This document shows positions 1-9,198 of a DNA stretch of 64,000 nt, piece after piece (position 1 is the first letter of the stretch; the number at the start of each line of letters is the position of its first letter). The translations under genes and the position numbers were made by a program. Below the pieces are notes generated by a model. That model was not told where the DNA came from and searched no databases. It saw only the letters and a list, made by a program, of their open reading frames with translations. Origin of the DNA: Pedobacter frigoris (GTDB lineage: Bacteria; Bacteroidota; Bacteroidia; Sphingobacteriales; Sphingobacteriaceae); the NCBI RefSeq assembly GCF_005116445.1, contig NZ_SWBQ01000002.1, positions 682,001-746,000 on the forward strand, given 5' to 3'.

Positions 1-1599
1 AAGTTGGTGACCATTAGAACGGGTATTCTCAAACCTAAGGCCAGCTTGAACTGTAAGCTTTTTACCTTGAATGCTCAAGTTAATATATGCAGCATTAATA
101 TTTTCTTTGTACACAAAATGATTTGTTTTTTCGAAATCAGGAGCCGAGGTATTCCCAACAACATAGTGGTAATCTGCAACGTTATCGGTAATGATATGGC
201 TACTTTTTATGCCCGTTTCTAATTTTAGGTTATTTTTTAAAGGTTTTGAAAAATCAACCTTCGCCGAGTAAATATCTATTCCAGAGGGCAACTCACCAGT
301 CAACAGGTCAGCATATTTCAAACTCATATCCGGAAAATAGCTATAATTATAATATTGCTGTTCGGTTTGGTGGCTATAATTTAGATAATCTAAATCAAAG
401 GTTAATTCGCCGGTTTCTTTACCAAATTTATGGCGATAATTTAGGTTAAAATTAGTATTCTCAAATCTCGATTTTTCATTATTTGAGGCTTGTATTATTG
501 AATCAAGCTGGTTGAAAGCGTTTAGCAGATTACTTGTATTACGATTTGTTTGCGAGGATTTTCTAAGTGTTCCATTAAATACAAATCCCCAGGTCGTTTT
601 ACTTGTTTGATAAAAATCTATGCCGGCTTTGGTATTAAAAGTATTTCCGTTACGTTTAAGAAAAGTGTTTTGATTAAAATAATATTTTGGAGAGTCATCT
701 TCATTTTTATAAATCCTACGTAAGTCGAGATCAATAAAAGAATTGTTTAGATTATGGCTAAAATTCGCAAAAGCATTAATTTTATTTTTATAATAGTTTA
801 AATTTAAACTGTTATTTAATCGGGTTAGTTTTCCTTGGTTAAGGCTTAAATTAAGAGTTCCATTAAAGCCACCGGCTTTACTTTTTTTTGTTTTAATATT
901 AATAATGCCTGCATTTCCTGCTGCATCATATTTGGCTGATGGATTGGTAATCAGTTCAATTTGCTCAACAGAGGATGATGGAAGAGATCTAAGATAGTTT
1001 TCCAAATCATTTCCAGACATGTAGGTAGGTTTATCATCAACATATACATTAACACCAGATTTTCCTTTTAGGCTAATCAAACCATTACCATCAACAGCTA
1101 CTCCCGGAGATTTTGCCAAAACATCCATAGTGCTAATTCCTGTATTAGATATCAACGCATCAACATTTATAACTGTCCTATCAGACTTAAGTTCTGAAAA
1201 TGCTTTTTTTGAGCTAATTACTATTTCTTTAAGTTCTGTTGATTTAATCTTGATTATAATGTCGTTTAAGTTTACTTCAAATAAACCATCCTTTAATATT
1301 ATTGGTTTACTCTGGTAAGCTACCTGCCCTGCTAAAGATGCTTTTAATAGGTATTCTCCAAGTTGGGGTGCTGAAATGCTAAATTTACCATCGTGTTCAG
1401 TTACTGTTGCTTTAACTGCCATAGCATTAGCAACTGTATAAAGAGCTATATTAATTTGCTCAAGGGGTTTTCCTTTATCATCCAAAACACGACCGTAGAT
1501 TTTAAAGGAATTTTGTTGTGCAAACGCTGCAGAAACTGAGATGAATAATGCCAACACCAATTGTATTGCCGGCTTTATTATTGCGAACCTAAAATTCAT
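1..1599 (-). CDS. TonB-dependent outer-membrane receptor, partial (C-terminus outside window)
   Basis: The reverse frame is open from an ATG at 1599 to the window edge (533 codons), so the distal barrel is missing. It starts with a signal peptide ending near ALFISVSAAFAQ, followed by a carboxypeptidase-regulatory-like domain (about residues 33-110) and a plug region with DVLAKSPGVAVDGNG and VYVDDKPTYMSG, then early barrel strands. This order is typical of Bacteroidota receptors with an outer-membrane beta-barrel family domain rather than the long SusC type. It should sit in the outer membrane and import an unknown ligand with TonB energy. No SusD is adjacent; the upstream intergenic region is shared with a divergent lipoprotein gene. 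Confidence 0.85.
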   Translation of the reverse strand, partial: MNFRFAIIKPAIQLVLALFISVSAAFAQQNSFKIYGRVLDDKGKPLEQINIALYTVANAMAVKATVTEHDGKFSISAPQLGEYLLKASLAGQVAYQSKPIILKDGLFEVNLNDIIIKIKSTELKEIVISSKKAFSELKSDRTVINVDALISNTGISTMDVLAKSPGVAVDGNGLISLKGKSGVNVYVDDKPTYMSGNDLENYLRSLPSSSVEQIELITNPSAKYDAAGNAGIINIKTKKSKAGGFNGTLNLSLNQGKLTRLNNSLNLNYYKNKINAFANFSHNLNNSFIDLDLRRIYKNEDDSPKYYFNQNTFLKRNGNTFNTKAGIDFYQTSKTTWGFVFNGTLRKSSQTNRNTSNLLNAFNQLDSIIQASNNEKSRFENTNFNLNYRHKFGKETGELTFDLDYLNYSHQTEQQYYNYSYFPDMSLKYADLLTGELPSGIDIYSAKVDFSKPLKNNLKLETGIKSSHIITDNVADYHYVVGNTSAPDFEKTNHFVYKENINAAYINLSIQGKKLTVQAGLRFENTRSNGHQL

Positions 1600-1903
1600 T
1601 GAAAAAGAATAATTATAAATTGATTGTTAAGTCAAGCTCCAAAGCTGACGGTCTTTCTTGTATTTAAAGGCAAAGCTATGCTGGTACAAAATACATTCAA
1701 AGCTTTGCCAATTAATGAGGGGTTTTAGCCGACAGACGACTTCAAAATGGCAGTTTACAGTTTTGGCTTAGCCTTATAAGTATATTGTCATAAATCAGGC
1801 AATATTTAGCCGTTTATCAACACTATACCTGTATCTGTCGATAATAGTTGAACAAAATTTTCATGACATCCAATTTTGCATGATGGAATATCTACAAAAA
1901 AAC
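1600..1903. promoter_or_regulatory. Divergent intergenic region with inverted repeat and CTGTCGATAAT motif
   Basis: This region lies between the TonB receptor (-) and a lipoprotein (+). It contains a 9-bp inverted repeat GGCAAAGCT (1669-1677) / AGCTTTGCC (1701-1709), the string AGCCGACAGA (1727-1736), and CTGTCGATAAT at 1835-1845, ending about 58 bp before the chosen ATG. The last two strings recur upstream of the cytochrome gene at 7420. They probably bind a regulator, but this is inference. Confidence 0.4.
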
Positions 1904-3073
1904 ATGAAACAAATTTTAATCTACACTATGCTTATTGCACTCAGTTTGAGTTCGTGCAAGAAAAACCCAAAACCTGTTGATCCGGAAACCATACCCCCAA
2001 TTGAAAATGGCGGTGGTACAGGTGATGGAACTGAAACAATCCCCGCAACAGCAGACATCTATCTTTTAGGCACAAAATACGTAGGTTATGCCGGTAATTA
2101 TGCTTTATGGGCAGAGCGTACGCTAAAAGAAAACTTCACCGATTATTCATTGGAAGGTTCGGGTTTAGAAGGCATATTTATTCAGGAAAATTCAGGAACG
2201 AAAACTGTCCATTTTTTTGGTTCAAAGCTATTTACACAAACAAGATCAAGGATTACCTATTTCAACAAAAAAAATTATGCAACCTTGGCTGATCAGTTAA
2301 ACCTTGGCTTATCATCCAGTTTTACAGAAGCTTTTATCGCCCATACAACATTTAACAAATCAGCCTATTTATTAGCTGCCGCAACTGCAACAGATCTTGC
2401 CGATAAACGCTATTATTATAAAATTAACAGAAACGGAACGCCAACTGTTCATCACCTGCTGCCCAATAAAGACTATAAATTTATTGCAGCCAGCAACGCC
2501 GGGGTATATCTATCGCATACCTACGATGCCAGGTTATTCTGGACTGATATTGCGATGTATCGTGACAACAATTCATTGGGCAATTATAGATTAGAAATTC
2601 AGGATTTTAGTTATATCAATCCAATGGATATGGTTATGGTGAATGATCATACGGCAGCTTTCATTTGCTCGGCCAGATACGATCCTACAGGAGCTACCGA
2701 GTATTTATATGTAACTGTAAACATTAATACCAAGGCCAGTCAATCTCAAAGATTAGGGTTTCCAAGCAATTTTAGTATGGGAACGATGTTAGTTAAGGAT
2801 AATAATGTGCTTCTATTTGGAAACGTTGCTGGCGATAAAGCAGCACAATATTATCAACTAAACGGACAAGGTGCTTCTTTTACACTTAAAAAAATACTAC
2901 TTGAAACAAATGGTACTTCAAGCTATAGTACTAATGGCATATTTGATAGCGGAACAAACATTTTTGTAAGTGGAACTGAAGGAAATACGTCGGTTTATTG
3001 GAAGGATGGAAAATTAGTAAAACTTCAAAATAACTCTGCTACCAGTGTCATCATGCACGACATTAGAAATTAA
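1904..3073 (+). CDS. Hypothetical secreted lipoprotein
   Basis: No family was recognised. I chose the ATG at 1904 over upstream ATGs at 1880 and 1883 because it gives a clean lipoprotein signal: MKQILIYTMLIALSLSSC followed by lysines. A Gly/Thr/Pro-rich linker then precedes about 350 residues with repeated short segments such as YLLGTKYVG, VYLSHTYDARLF and VLLFGNVAGD that look like beta-strand blades, so a propeller-like extracytoplasmic domain is possible. The next gene, another lipoprotein, begins 37 bp downstream on the same strand, suggesting an operon. Confidence 0.7.
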   Translation: MKQILIYTMLIALSLSSCKKNPKPVDPETIPPIENGGGTGDGTETIPATADIYLLGTKYVGYAGNYALWAERTLKENFTDYSLEGSGLEGIFIQENSGTKTVHFFGSKLFTQTRSRITYFNKKNYATLADQLNLGLSSSFTEAFIAHTTFNKSAYLLAAATATDLADKRYYYKINRNGTPTVHHLLPNKDYKFIAASNAGVYLSHTYDARLFWTDIAMYRDNNSLGNYRLEIQDFSYINPMDMVMVNDHTAAFICSARYDPTGATEYLYVTVNINTKASQSQRLGFPSNFSMGTMLVKDNNVLLFGNVAGDKAAQYYQLNGQGASFTLKKILLETNGTSSYSTNGIFDSGTNIFVSGTEGNTSVYWKDGKLVKLQNNSATSVIMHDIRN

Positions 3074-3110
3074 CAAATCAAAAATAATTTAACATAAATC
3101 AAGTATCAAA

Positions 3111-3854
3111 ATGACAACAAAAAGCTATAAAATAGGTAAAAACATCATTGTACTAACATTGCTTACCATAATATCGGTTAGTGCCTGTTCATGCAAAAAA
3201 AACGAAGCCGGAACTCAGCAAGGTTATGCCACAGGCAAAATAACAGATACAAAAGGACAACCAATTCCGGGAGTTGAGGTTGCTATAGAAAATACGCTTG
3301 TTGGCTATCATTCAACCGCTAATGGAGTAACGGATAGTAAAGGGCTTTATAAAATAAAAGTATCGAACGTTGGTACATTCCACGCATCGGCATACCTAAA
3401 CAAAACCTTTAATGGTAAGCAATATAAACTGGAGCTACATTGCGATGATAATGACGCTTTTGGAAATGAAGGTGCGGTTAGAGATTTTCAATGGCGATTA
3501 ACTGGAGAAAAACCTGTTGCACTTGATGGTTATTATGGTTCAACTATAGAACTTTATAATGAACCGGGTTATTACATTAATGAGGCCAACATCACTTTAA
3601 CTTTAATTCCGATAGGAAACCTTATTGATGGCTCTGCAGGAACTACATTAACCAAACGCCCAATAGTTACCAGCTATGGTATGGTTCATGATATACCATT
3701 GGGTAAGTACACTGTATCTGCAACTTACAATGGAGTGCCTTTAAGATTAAAAAAATTAGACAGCAACCAGGCATATAGTAATACAATGAGCATTGAATTT
3801 GAGCAGTATATAAGCACAGGTACTCCAATCGCGAGAATTTCTTATAACCAGTAG
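3111..3854 (+). CDS. Lipoprotein with carboxypeptidase-regulatory-like domain
   Basis: The N-terminus has a lipoprotein signal ending SVSACSCKKNE. Residues about 42-100 (GKITDTKGQPIPGVEVAIEN, then GLYKIKV) match the carboxypeptidase-regulatory-like beta-sandwich found on Bacteroidota surface proteins. The remaining 140 residues have no recognised family; the segment GKYTVSATYNGVPLRLKKL suggests a second beta-sandwich. It follows the 1904 lipoprotein by 37 bp and ends before a strong hairpin, so the two probably form a bicistronic unit exporting envelope proteins. Ligand and role are unknown. Confidence 0.75.
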   Translation: MTTKSYKIGKNIIVLTLLTIISVSACSCKKNEAGTQQGYATGKITDTKGQPIPGVEVAIENTLVGYHSTANGVTDSKGLYKIKVSNVGTFHASAYLNKTFNGKQYKLELHCDDNDAFGNEGAVRDFQWRLTGEKPVALDGYYGSTIELYNEPGYYINEANITLTLIPIGNLIDGSAGTTLTKRPIVTSYGMVHDIPLGKYTVSATYNGVPLRLKKLDSNQAYSNTMSIEFEQYISTGTPIARISYNQ

Positions 3855-3911
3855 GAGATTTTTGAAAATTTAATAACTCACCCTTATTATATTGATGCTC
3901 ATATCAAAATG

Positions 3912-3956
3912 AAAAAGCTGAATACCATTTTCAAAAGGAGATGGTATTAGCTTTTT
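3912..3956 (+). terminator. Intrinsic terminator after the lipoprotein operon
   Basis: An inverted repeat AAAAGCTGAATACCATT / AGATGGTATTAGCTTTT with a short loop is followed by T-rich sequence about 60 bp after the 3111 gene. Confidence 0.75.
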
Positions 3957-3993
3957 ATGATTTTTTTTATACCATTTCAAAAAACAAACATGA

Positions 3994-4367
3994 CATGCAG
4001 CGGAATATCCATTTGCAGCGTACATAAAAGTTTTATATGCTCAAGGTATTAATCAAGCTGCTGTGTTTTTTAATGTACATAAAGACGATACTGAAACATA
4101 TTATAAAAGTGAGCAAGAGCTTAATGATTTAGCATTGGAGCTATTAGAAGACAAGCATGAGGACGCTGCTTTGGAAGCACCTAAACTTTGCACAATACTA
4201 TATCCCACAAGTTGGAATGTCTATGATAGCTTTGGTATAGCACTTTTGCAAACAGAAAGAAAGGCCGAAGCGCTTGAGATGTATAAAAATCCTTAATTCT
4301 TAATCCAAATAATGAGGAAGCGAAGGAAGTAATTGACCGTTTGACTAGAGCCAAACAAGTTCAATAG
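3994..4367 (+). pseudogene. Decayed C-terminal fragment of a TPR-tailed protein, probably serine hydrolase
   Basis: An open stretch without a proper start (the first in-frame candidate is GTG at 4063) encodes AAYIKVLYAQGINQAAVFFN and then TPR-like sequence (YPTSWNVYDSFGIALLQTER, KAEALEMYK). It stops prematurely near 4296. Shifting frame at that point gives SLILNPNNEEAKEVIDRL and a stop at 4367, which completes a normal TPR unit. So at least one frameshift and loss of the N-terminal part are visible. Similar tails occur on Bacteroidota class C beta-lactamase-family hydrolases, and an intact hydrolase lies next door on the other strand. The parent family is inferred. Confidence 0.6.
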
Positions 4368-4421
4368 ATTATTTTAAAAAACACATAGTAGATTAAACTA
4401 AAAAATCTAAATAGACTTATT

Positions 4422-4463
4422 AAAGGTTCAAATTACCCCTAAGTATAATTTGAACCTTTTTTT
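4422..4463. terminator. Hairpin terminator between pseudogene and serine hydrolase
   Basis: AAAGGTTCAAATTA and TAATTTGAACCTTT form a stem around a short loop with flanking A and T runs, so it can work in both directions. It lies between the pseudogene (+) and the serine hydrolase (-), which are convergent. Confidence 0.7.
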
Positions 4464-4535
4464 ACAAACCATAATCTAAATTGATTAATCTTGATAATAT
4501 TTCTTTTTATCTCAATTCTATCATAAATACTACCC

Positions 4536-5654
4536 TTACTTTAAAGCTTGCGTTCTTTTAAATTTGGTAACTTTCCTTTCAAAAAATAATCCTGGCACAT
4601 AAAAGGTCAATATCGCTGGGGCAAAATAAGGCAATAATTCACCATCATTTGAGAGTATAATTATGGTTATTTTTTCATCCGGAAAACGCAAAACATCTCC
4701 AAGAGCTGGCCCCCCACTGTGTCCTCCAAACCTCATCCCATTGAAATCGCCAATAGAGAGACCTATTTGGCTAAATCCCGATTTGGTAGTTCCGACTGTA
4801 TCAGCCTTATAGGCTATAGATTTCTCAAATACAGATGGAAATAAAATTTCTTCATCGATTCCAATCGCCCAATTAACTAAATCTGTTAAGCTTGCAAAAT
4901 ATCCGCCAGCTGTATAGGTAAACTGTGGATAAAAAAATTTATAAGGTATTCTTTTTCCATTTTTAACATAATAAGTGGATGCCTTGTTGTGTACCGAGTC
5001 GGTTTCCATCCACTCACTAACCATCCGTTCACGATCAAAAGCACCGTCTTTCATTCTAAGAGGGTTGGTTATTTCGGTTCTCAATATTTCGGGGTAAGGC
5101 ATTTTGTATATCTTCTCCAGAATGTGTAATAAAATAGTGAAATCACCACTCATATAGGCCTGCTTGGTTCCTGTCGGATAGGCTAAGGTAGAATCCTTCA
5201 AAGAATTAACTACTTTATCGGTACTCGTGTACCGATCACCTTTAAAATCTCTTATACCACTGGTATGATTTAATAAATGGCGTATTTTCATTCCCTGCCA
5301 GCTGTTAGGGGCATTTTCAACATAATTGCTTACAAGATCATCCAAAGCGAACTTTTTATTATAAAGGCTTTTCATTACTAATGTTGAGGTAAGGAGTTTA
5401 GTTGTGGAGGCTATCTGAAAATTGGTATGCGCATCTATTTTCAAATTCCAGTCATAATTAGCCTTTCCATAGCAAGACATTTTTAAAACTTTTCCATCTT
5501 TTATGACTGCAACAGCCAGGCCACTAACATTCAAATCTTTAATCGTTTGTTGAATAAAGACTTCTGCAGAGTCATTTTGCTTTTTATAATTAGTTTGCGC
5601 CAGGCATATATACTGGTTTAGGAAAAATGTGAGTATAAATAATATTTGTTTCAT
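4536..5654 (-). CDS. Serine hydrolase, beta-lactamase class C family
   Basis: This 372-residue protein has a signal peptide (to about residue 19) and class C beta-lactamase/esterase motifs: S83-T-T-K86 (nucleophile and general base), Y168-M-S170 at the YxN position, and H313-S-G near the C-terminus in place of KTG. It should be a periplasmic hydrolase; the substrate (peptide, ester or lactam) cannot be told from sequence. The third YxN residue is Ser rather than Asn, a variation seen in non-lactamase members. It starts 24 bp after the PhnD-like gene on the same strand, so it probably ends a three-gene unit. Confidence 0.88.
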   Translation of the reverse strand: MKQILFILTFFLNQYICLAQTNYKKQNDSAEVFIQQTIKDLNVSGLAVAVIKDGKVLKMSCYGKANYDWNLKIDAHTNFQIASTTKLLTSTLVMKSLYNKKFALDDLVSNYVENAPNSWQGMKIRHLLNHTSGIRDFKGDRYTSTDKVVNSLKDSTLAYPTGTKQAYMSGDFTILLHILEKIYKMPYPEILRTEITNPLRMKDGAFDRERMVSEWMETDSVHNKASTYYVKNGKRIPYKFFYPQFTYTAGGYFASLTDLVNWAIGIDEEILFPSVFEKSIAYKADTVGTTKSGFSQIGLSIGDFNGMRFGGHSGGPALGDVLRFPDEKITIIILSNDGELLPYFAPAILTFYVPGLFFERKVTKFKRTQALK

Positions 5655-5678
5655 CTTTAAATAAATATTTGTTGAATA

Positions 5679-6602
5679 TTAATTTGCGAATTGCTTTATT
5701 ATCTTTAACAAATCCTTTTTCTTACCAAGTGCTTTTTTGAATGCATCATAATACGAAGGATTAATTTTAACATATTTTTCAGCTTGGCGAGCTTCTGTCC
5801 AACCTGCTTTTACAAACTCAAGTTCGTTAGGGTTTTTATCATGAAGCCCTAATAAAACAAGGTTTATCTTATTTCGGAAATGCAGAGGCAGCATTTTATT
5901 TAAAAGAACAGGGCCAAGAGGTATTTCGGGAGAAAGCTGCAACAAACGTACTTTATCCTTATTTTCATTGTTGGCAATAAAAGAAAAATATTCGGCACTC
6001 CCCATGGCGGCTAAATCTGCCAGTCCATTTGCAACAGCCTCAATGGTCAGTTTATGGGTTTTTCCATAAGAAACTGATTTAAAATGTTTTTCTGCATCAC
6101 CTATACTTAGTTTTGTGAATAATAATCTCGGTACAAGATTACCAGACGTTGAACCTTCCGTAACCAATTTAAGGTTAAAATTTTCGGTATCCTGCTTGAT
6201 GTCGTCAAATGAAGAAATTTTTGAAGTAGAAGGAACAACTATAGCTGTTTTATAATTGTCTTTTGCGTCTGCTCGTACTTCTAAAGCAACAGAGGTTAAC
6301 ATATTATTACCTGATTCTTGCAGAAGCATATATCCAAAAGTATTAATCAAGGCAATGTCTACCTCGCCATTTTTAATTGCAGAAATAAATTCAAAAATTG
6401 TGGGATAACTTTTAGCAGTAACTTTATAACCTGTTTCTTTCTCCAGGAGCGATGCTAAAGGCTGAATATTTACCAATCGGTTGTTGTCTGCATATTGATA
6501 GGTTGCTATAACAATCGGCTTTATGAAGGCCACATCATTTCTTTTTTTCGCTTGTGATATAGTTGTATACAAAATAAGAAGGCAAATTAATATTTTTTTC
6601 AT
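5679..6602 (-). CDS. PhnD-like phosphate/phosphonate ABC-type substrate-binding protein
   Basis: This is a 307-residue secreted protein. After the signal peptide it reads IVIATYQYADNNRLVNIQPL, then LASLLEKETGYKVTAKSYPT, DIALINTFGYMLL and LKLVTEGSTSGNLVPR, the usual order in the PhnD/SBP_bac family with a periplasmic binding protein type II fold. No permease or ATPase gene lies nearby, so it may feed a remote transporter or serve as a solute sensor. It sits between a small lipoprotein gene and a serine hydrolase in the same direction, with gaps of 46 and 24 bp. The substrate is unknown; phosphonate is only the family label. Confidence 0.8.
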   Translation of the reverse strand: MKKILICLLILYTTISQAKKRNDVAFIKPIVIATYQYADNNRLVNIQPLASLLEKETGYKVTAKSYPTIFEFISAIKNGEVDIALINTFGYMLLQESGNNMLTSVALEVRADAKDNYKTAIVVPSTSKISSFDDIKQDTENFNLKLVTEGSTSGNLVPRLLFTKLSIGDAEKHFKSVSYGKTHKLTIEAVANGLADLAAMGSAEYFSFIANNENKDKVRLLQLSPEIPLGPVLLNKMLPLHFRNKINLVLLGLHDKNPNELEFVKAGWTEARQAEKYVKINPSYYDAFKKALGKKKDLLKIIKQFAN

Positions 6603-6648
6603 TTTAGTATTTTCGATTAAAAATTAAATATAGTGCAGTTATAGCTGG

Positions 6649-7155
6649 CTATTTGGAGCGGATTACTTTGAAAGAGCCGCTGATATCTTTTTGACTTATT
6701 TCACAATTTTCTTGGATAAGAGCTTTTCCTAAGAAATTCCCTGTTATATATTCACCAACCTTCCCAAAGCTCTTAATTTCTACATAACCATCAGCATCCT
6801 GACTTACAAGATTACAGTCTAAGAGTTCACTGAAATAACTTAGCGTATTATCCAAAGCGGAAAAGACCGATTTACCTTTCTCGTTGTCTTTTCCGAATGG
6901 AAAAACACCTTTTTTAGCGTTGTTTATTTTGATGTGAAAGTATGCCTTATCTCGCTCCCCTAGAATAATCAGTTGATCACCGATATTAAATGAGCGGGCA
7001 ACTTCAGACCTCATGGCTTTCCCATCCAAAGACCAGCTGGCAAATTGTTTTAATTTTGGCATTTGGATTAACTTTCTGTCCTTTTTACAAGATACCATCA
7101 CACATAATGCAAGTAAAGCAAAGAGATTGGCATGTGTTAATATATATTTCTTCAT
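6649..7155 (-). CDS. Small hypothetical lipoprotein
   Basis: The start gives MKKYILTHANLFALLALCVMVSC and a lysine-rich +2 region, a clear lipoprotein signal. The remaining 145 residues (segments ASWSLDGKAMRSEVARSF, AYFHIKINNAKKGVFPFG, YVEIKSFGKVGEYITGNFLG) resemble short Bacteroidota lipoproteins with a single beta-sandwich that scores precise values of a model or salt (DUF6252-like). That is a loose similarity. It is the first gene of the unit running into the PhnD-like and serine hydrolase genes. Confidence 0.6.
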   Translation of the reverse strand: MKKYILTHANLFALLALCVMVSCKKDRKLIQMPKLKQFASWSLDGKAMRSEVARSFNIGDQLIILGERDKAYFHIKINNAKKGVFPFGKDNEKGKSVFSALDNTLSYFSELLDCNLVSQDADGYVEIKSFGKVGEYITGNFLGKALIQENCEISQKDISGSFKVIRSK

Positions 7156-7332
7156 CTTTTGTCATGCAAAAAAAACATTACCAAAGTGTTTATTCAAGAA
7201 ATAGCGACGGAAATCAGGGAATTATAGCCAAACAACTATTAAGAAACCCTATGCTACGATAGTAAGATGAGATTTGTCCTAACCCAGAATTAAATCGACC
7301 TGTTTAATTCAAAAAATCAAATAAATAAACAA

Positions 7333-7365
7333 TCTGTCGGCTTAAAGTTGCCGTCTGTCGATAAT
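7333..7365. promoter_or_regulatory. Putative operator upstream of the cytochrome gene
   Basis: TCTGTCGGCT (7333-7342) and CTGTCGATAAT (7355-7365) lie 55-87 bp before the cytochrome ATG. Both strings (the first in inverted orientation) also occur upstream of the lipoprotein at 1904, where CTGTCGATAAT sits at nearly the same distance from the start (58 versus 54 bp). Confidence 0.4.
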
Positions 7366-7419
7366 GATTTTATGCCGATATATTTCTAAACATTTTTACG
7401 CTATCAAAAATTAATAGAA

Positions 7420-8394
7420 ATGAAAAAATTAAAAGTACTTGCAATTATATTGGTATCAATCGTGCTAATCGCGTTATCAGGAGGCTTATTTGTAAATTTT
7501 GCACTACCAAATGTCGGCACTGCCCCTACAGTAAAAGTTGATATCACTCCTGAGCGAGTTTTAAGAGGAAAATACCTTGCCAACCATGTTGCAGCTTGTA
7601 TGGATTGCCACAGCTCAAGAAATTGGGAACAATACGCAGGCCCAATGGTTGATGGAACTTTAGGCGGTGGTGGCGAAAAATTTGAGGAAAACATGGGCTT
7701 TCCAGGAAAAATATACTCATCAAATATTACACCACATACTTTATCCAGCTGGACAGATGGAGAAATATTAAAGGCAATAACCACCGGAGAAAGTAAAGAT
7801 GGAAGGGCATTATTCCCGGTAATGGCATACCCTAGGTTTGGAAAAATGGATCAAGAAGATATTTATAGCATTATTGCCTACATCAGATTGCTAAAACCTA
7901 TTTCCAAAAATATACCACAAACTGCGTTAAATTTTCCTGTTAACCTGATTAACAAAACCTTACCTACAAAAGCAAATTTTCAAAAAATTCCATCAGAAGC
8001 TGATACTGTTAAATATGGTGGCTATCTGGTAAATGCGGCAGGTTGTATAGACTGCCATAGTAAAACTGATAAAGGAAAAATTATTGAAGGCACCGAATTT
8101 GGCGGAGGTATGGAGTTTAAGTTTCCTACGGGTACATTAACGGCACCTAACATTACTATGCACAAAACAAATGGTTTAGGAAATTGGACAAAAGATGCAT
8201 TTATAGCCAGATTTAAATTTTATGTCGACAGCAATTACAAAGCAGAAAGCGTTGGCACAACCGTCCTCAATACCACAATGCCCTGGACAATGTACGCCGG
8301 TATGAAAGAAACTGATCTTGCAGCCATTTATGGTTATCTAAAAAGTTTAAAACCCAGCCCAAATAAGGTAACTGTAAGAACATTTAACAAGTAA
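7420..8394 (+). CDS. Membrane-anchored diheme cytochrome c
   Basis: An N-terminal membrane segment (residues about 5-26) is followed by two cytochrome c domains with heme sites C60-M-D-C63-H64 and C209-I-D-C212-H213. Methionines in FPVMAYPRF and NTTMPWTMYAG are likely distal ligands. It resembles the diheme subunits paired with periplasmic dehydrogenases, but no dehydrogenase is adjacent. It should carry electrons in the periplasm, facing the envelope. A LolA-like gene starts 13 bp downstream, implying one transcript. A shared operator-like motif lies upstream. Confidence 0.9.
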   Translation: MKKLKVLAIILVSIVLIALSGGLFVNFALPNVGTAPTVKVDITPERVLRGKYLANHVAACMDCHSSRNWEQYAGPMVDGTLGGGGEKFEENMGFPGKIYSSNITPHTLSSWTDGEILKAITTGESKDGRALFPVMAYPRFGKMDQEDIYSIIAYIRLLKPISKNIPQTALNFPVNLINKTLPTKANFQKIPSEADTVKYGGYLVNAAGCIDCHSKTDKGKIIEGTEFGGGMEFKFPTGTLTAPNITMHKTNGLGNWTKDAFIARFKFYVDSNYKAESVGTTVLNTTMPWTMYAGMKETDLAAIYGYLKSLKPSPNKVTVRTFNK

Positions 8395-8407
8395 CTATAA
8401 AGATAAC

Positions 8408-9130
8408 ATGCTAAAAAAATCATTATTTTTTGCTGCTTTGGTAGCACTAAACTTAAACACGCAGGCACAAACAAATATCTTAAGCAAGGTAATTGGCAGA
8501 TATGGTGGCAAATGGCCAAAAACACTTTCATTTACGCAAACAACAACCCTTTTCACTCCCAAAGGAGAAGTGAAACAAACATGGTTCGAAGCGGGATCTT
8601 TACCAAACTATTTCAGAATAGATTTTAATAGGGAAAAGGGCAATACGGTTATTTTTGATGGTGATAAAGAGTATTATTTTAAAGAAAACAAACTAACCCG
8701 TACTGGTAAAAATAACAATCCGCTTATTTATTTACTTGGCGGTATGTACTTTGACAGCATAGACACCGTAAAAAACAAGCTATCAAAAATTGGTGTAGAT
8801 CATACCTTAGAAAGCACGAATACCTGGAACGGAAAGAATGTTCTGGTTGTTGGGACGACTAAAGATGACGCCACAAAAACCCAACTATGGTTTGACGCAA
8901 AAGAACTATACCTAGTTAGATTCATCCAGAAGGAAGAAAATTCCACGCTAGATGTCCACTTTAGTGGGCAACAAAAGCTTGGTAATACCTGGCATGAAAC
9001 TATTGTTGATGTCTATAAAAATAATAAAATGTTGCAAAAGGAAGAGTATAGCGAGTTTAAAACGAACATTAAACTGGATGAGGCTATATTCGATCCCAAT
9101 CAATTTGGCAAAGTACACTGGTTAAATTAA
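8408..9130 (+). CDS. LolA-like secreted protein of unknown function
   Basis: The 240-residue product has a cleavable signal (MLKKSLFFAALVALNLNTQA) and a run of beta-strand-like segments: LSFTQTTTLFTPKG, YFRIDFNREKGNTVIFDGDK, LWFDAKELYLVRF and DVHFSGQQKLGNTWHETIVD. This pattern resembles the half-barrel of outer-membrane lipoprotein-sorting (LolA/LppX) proteins, which bind lipids, but the assignment is by pattern only. It follows the diheme cytochrome by 13 bp and ends at a bidirectional hairpin. Co-expression suggests an envelope role linked to the cytochrome. Confidence 0.6.
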   Translation: MLKKSLFFAALVALNLNTQAQTNILSKVIGRYGGKWPKTLSFTQTTTLFTPKGEVKQTWFEAGSLPNYFRIDFNREKGNTVIFDGDKEYYFKENKLTRTGKNNNPLIYLLGGMYFDSIDTVKNKLSKIGVDHTLESTNTWNGKNVLVVGTTKDDATKTQLWFDAKELYLVRFIQKEENSTLDVHFSGQQKLGNTWHETIVDVYKNNKMLQKEEYSEFKTNIKLDEAIFDPNQFGKVHWLN

Positions 9131-9147
9131 TTATAAAAGATATAAGT

Positions 9148-9187
9148 AAAAAAGGTTTTAATGGATAATCATTGAAACCTTTTTTTA
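9148..9187. terminator. Bidirectional terminator between convergent genes
   Basis: AAAAAAGGTTT ... AAACCTTTTTT with the inner pair AATGGATAATCATT forms a hairpin flanked by A and T runs, between the convergent LolA-like and histidine kinase genes. Confidence 0.8.
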
Positions 9188-9198
9188 TGACATTTAAC

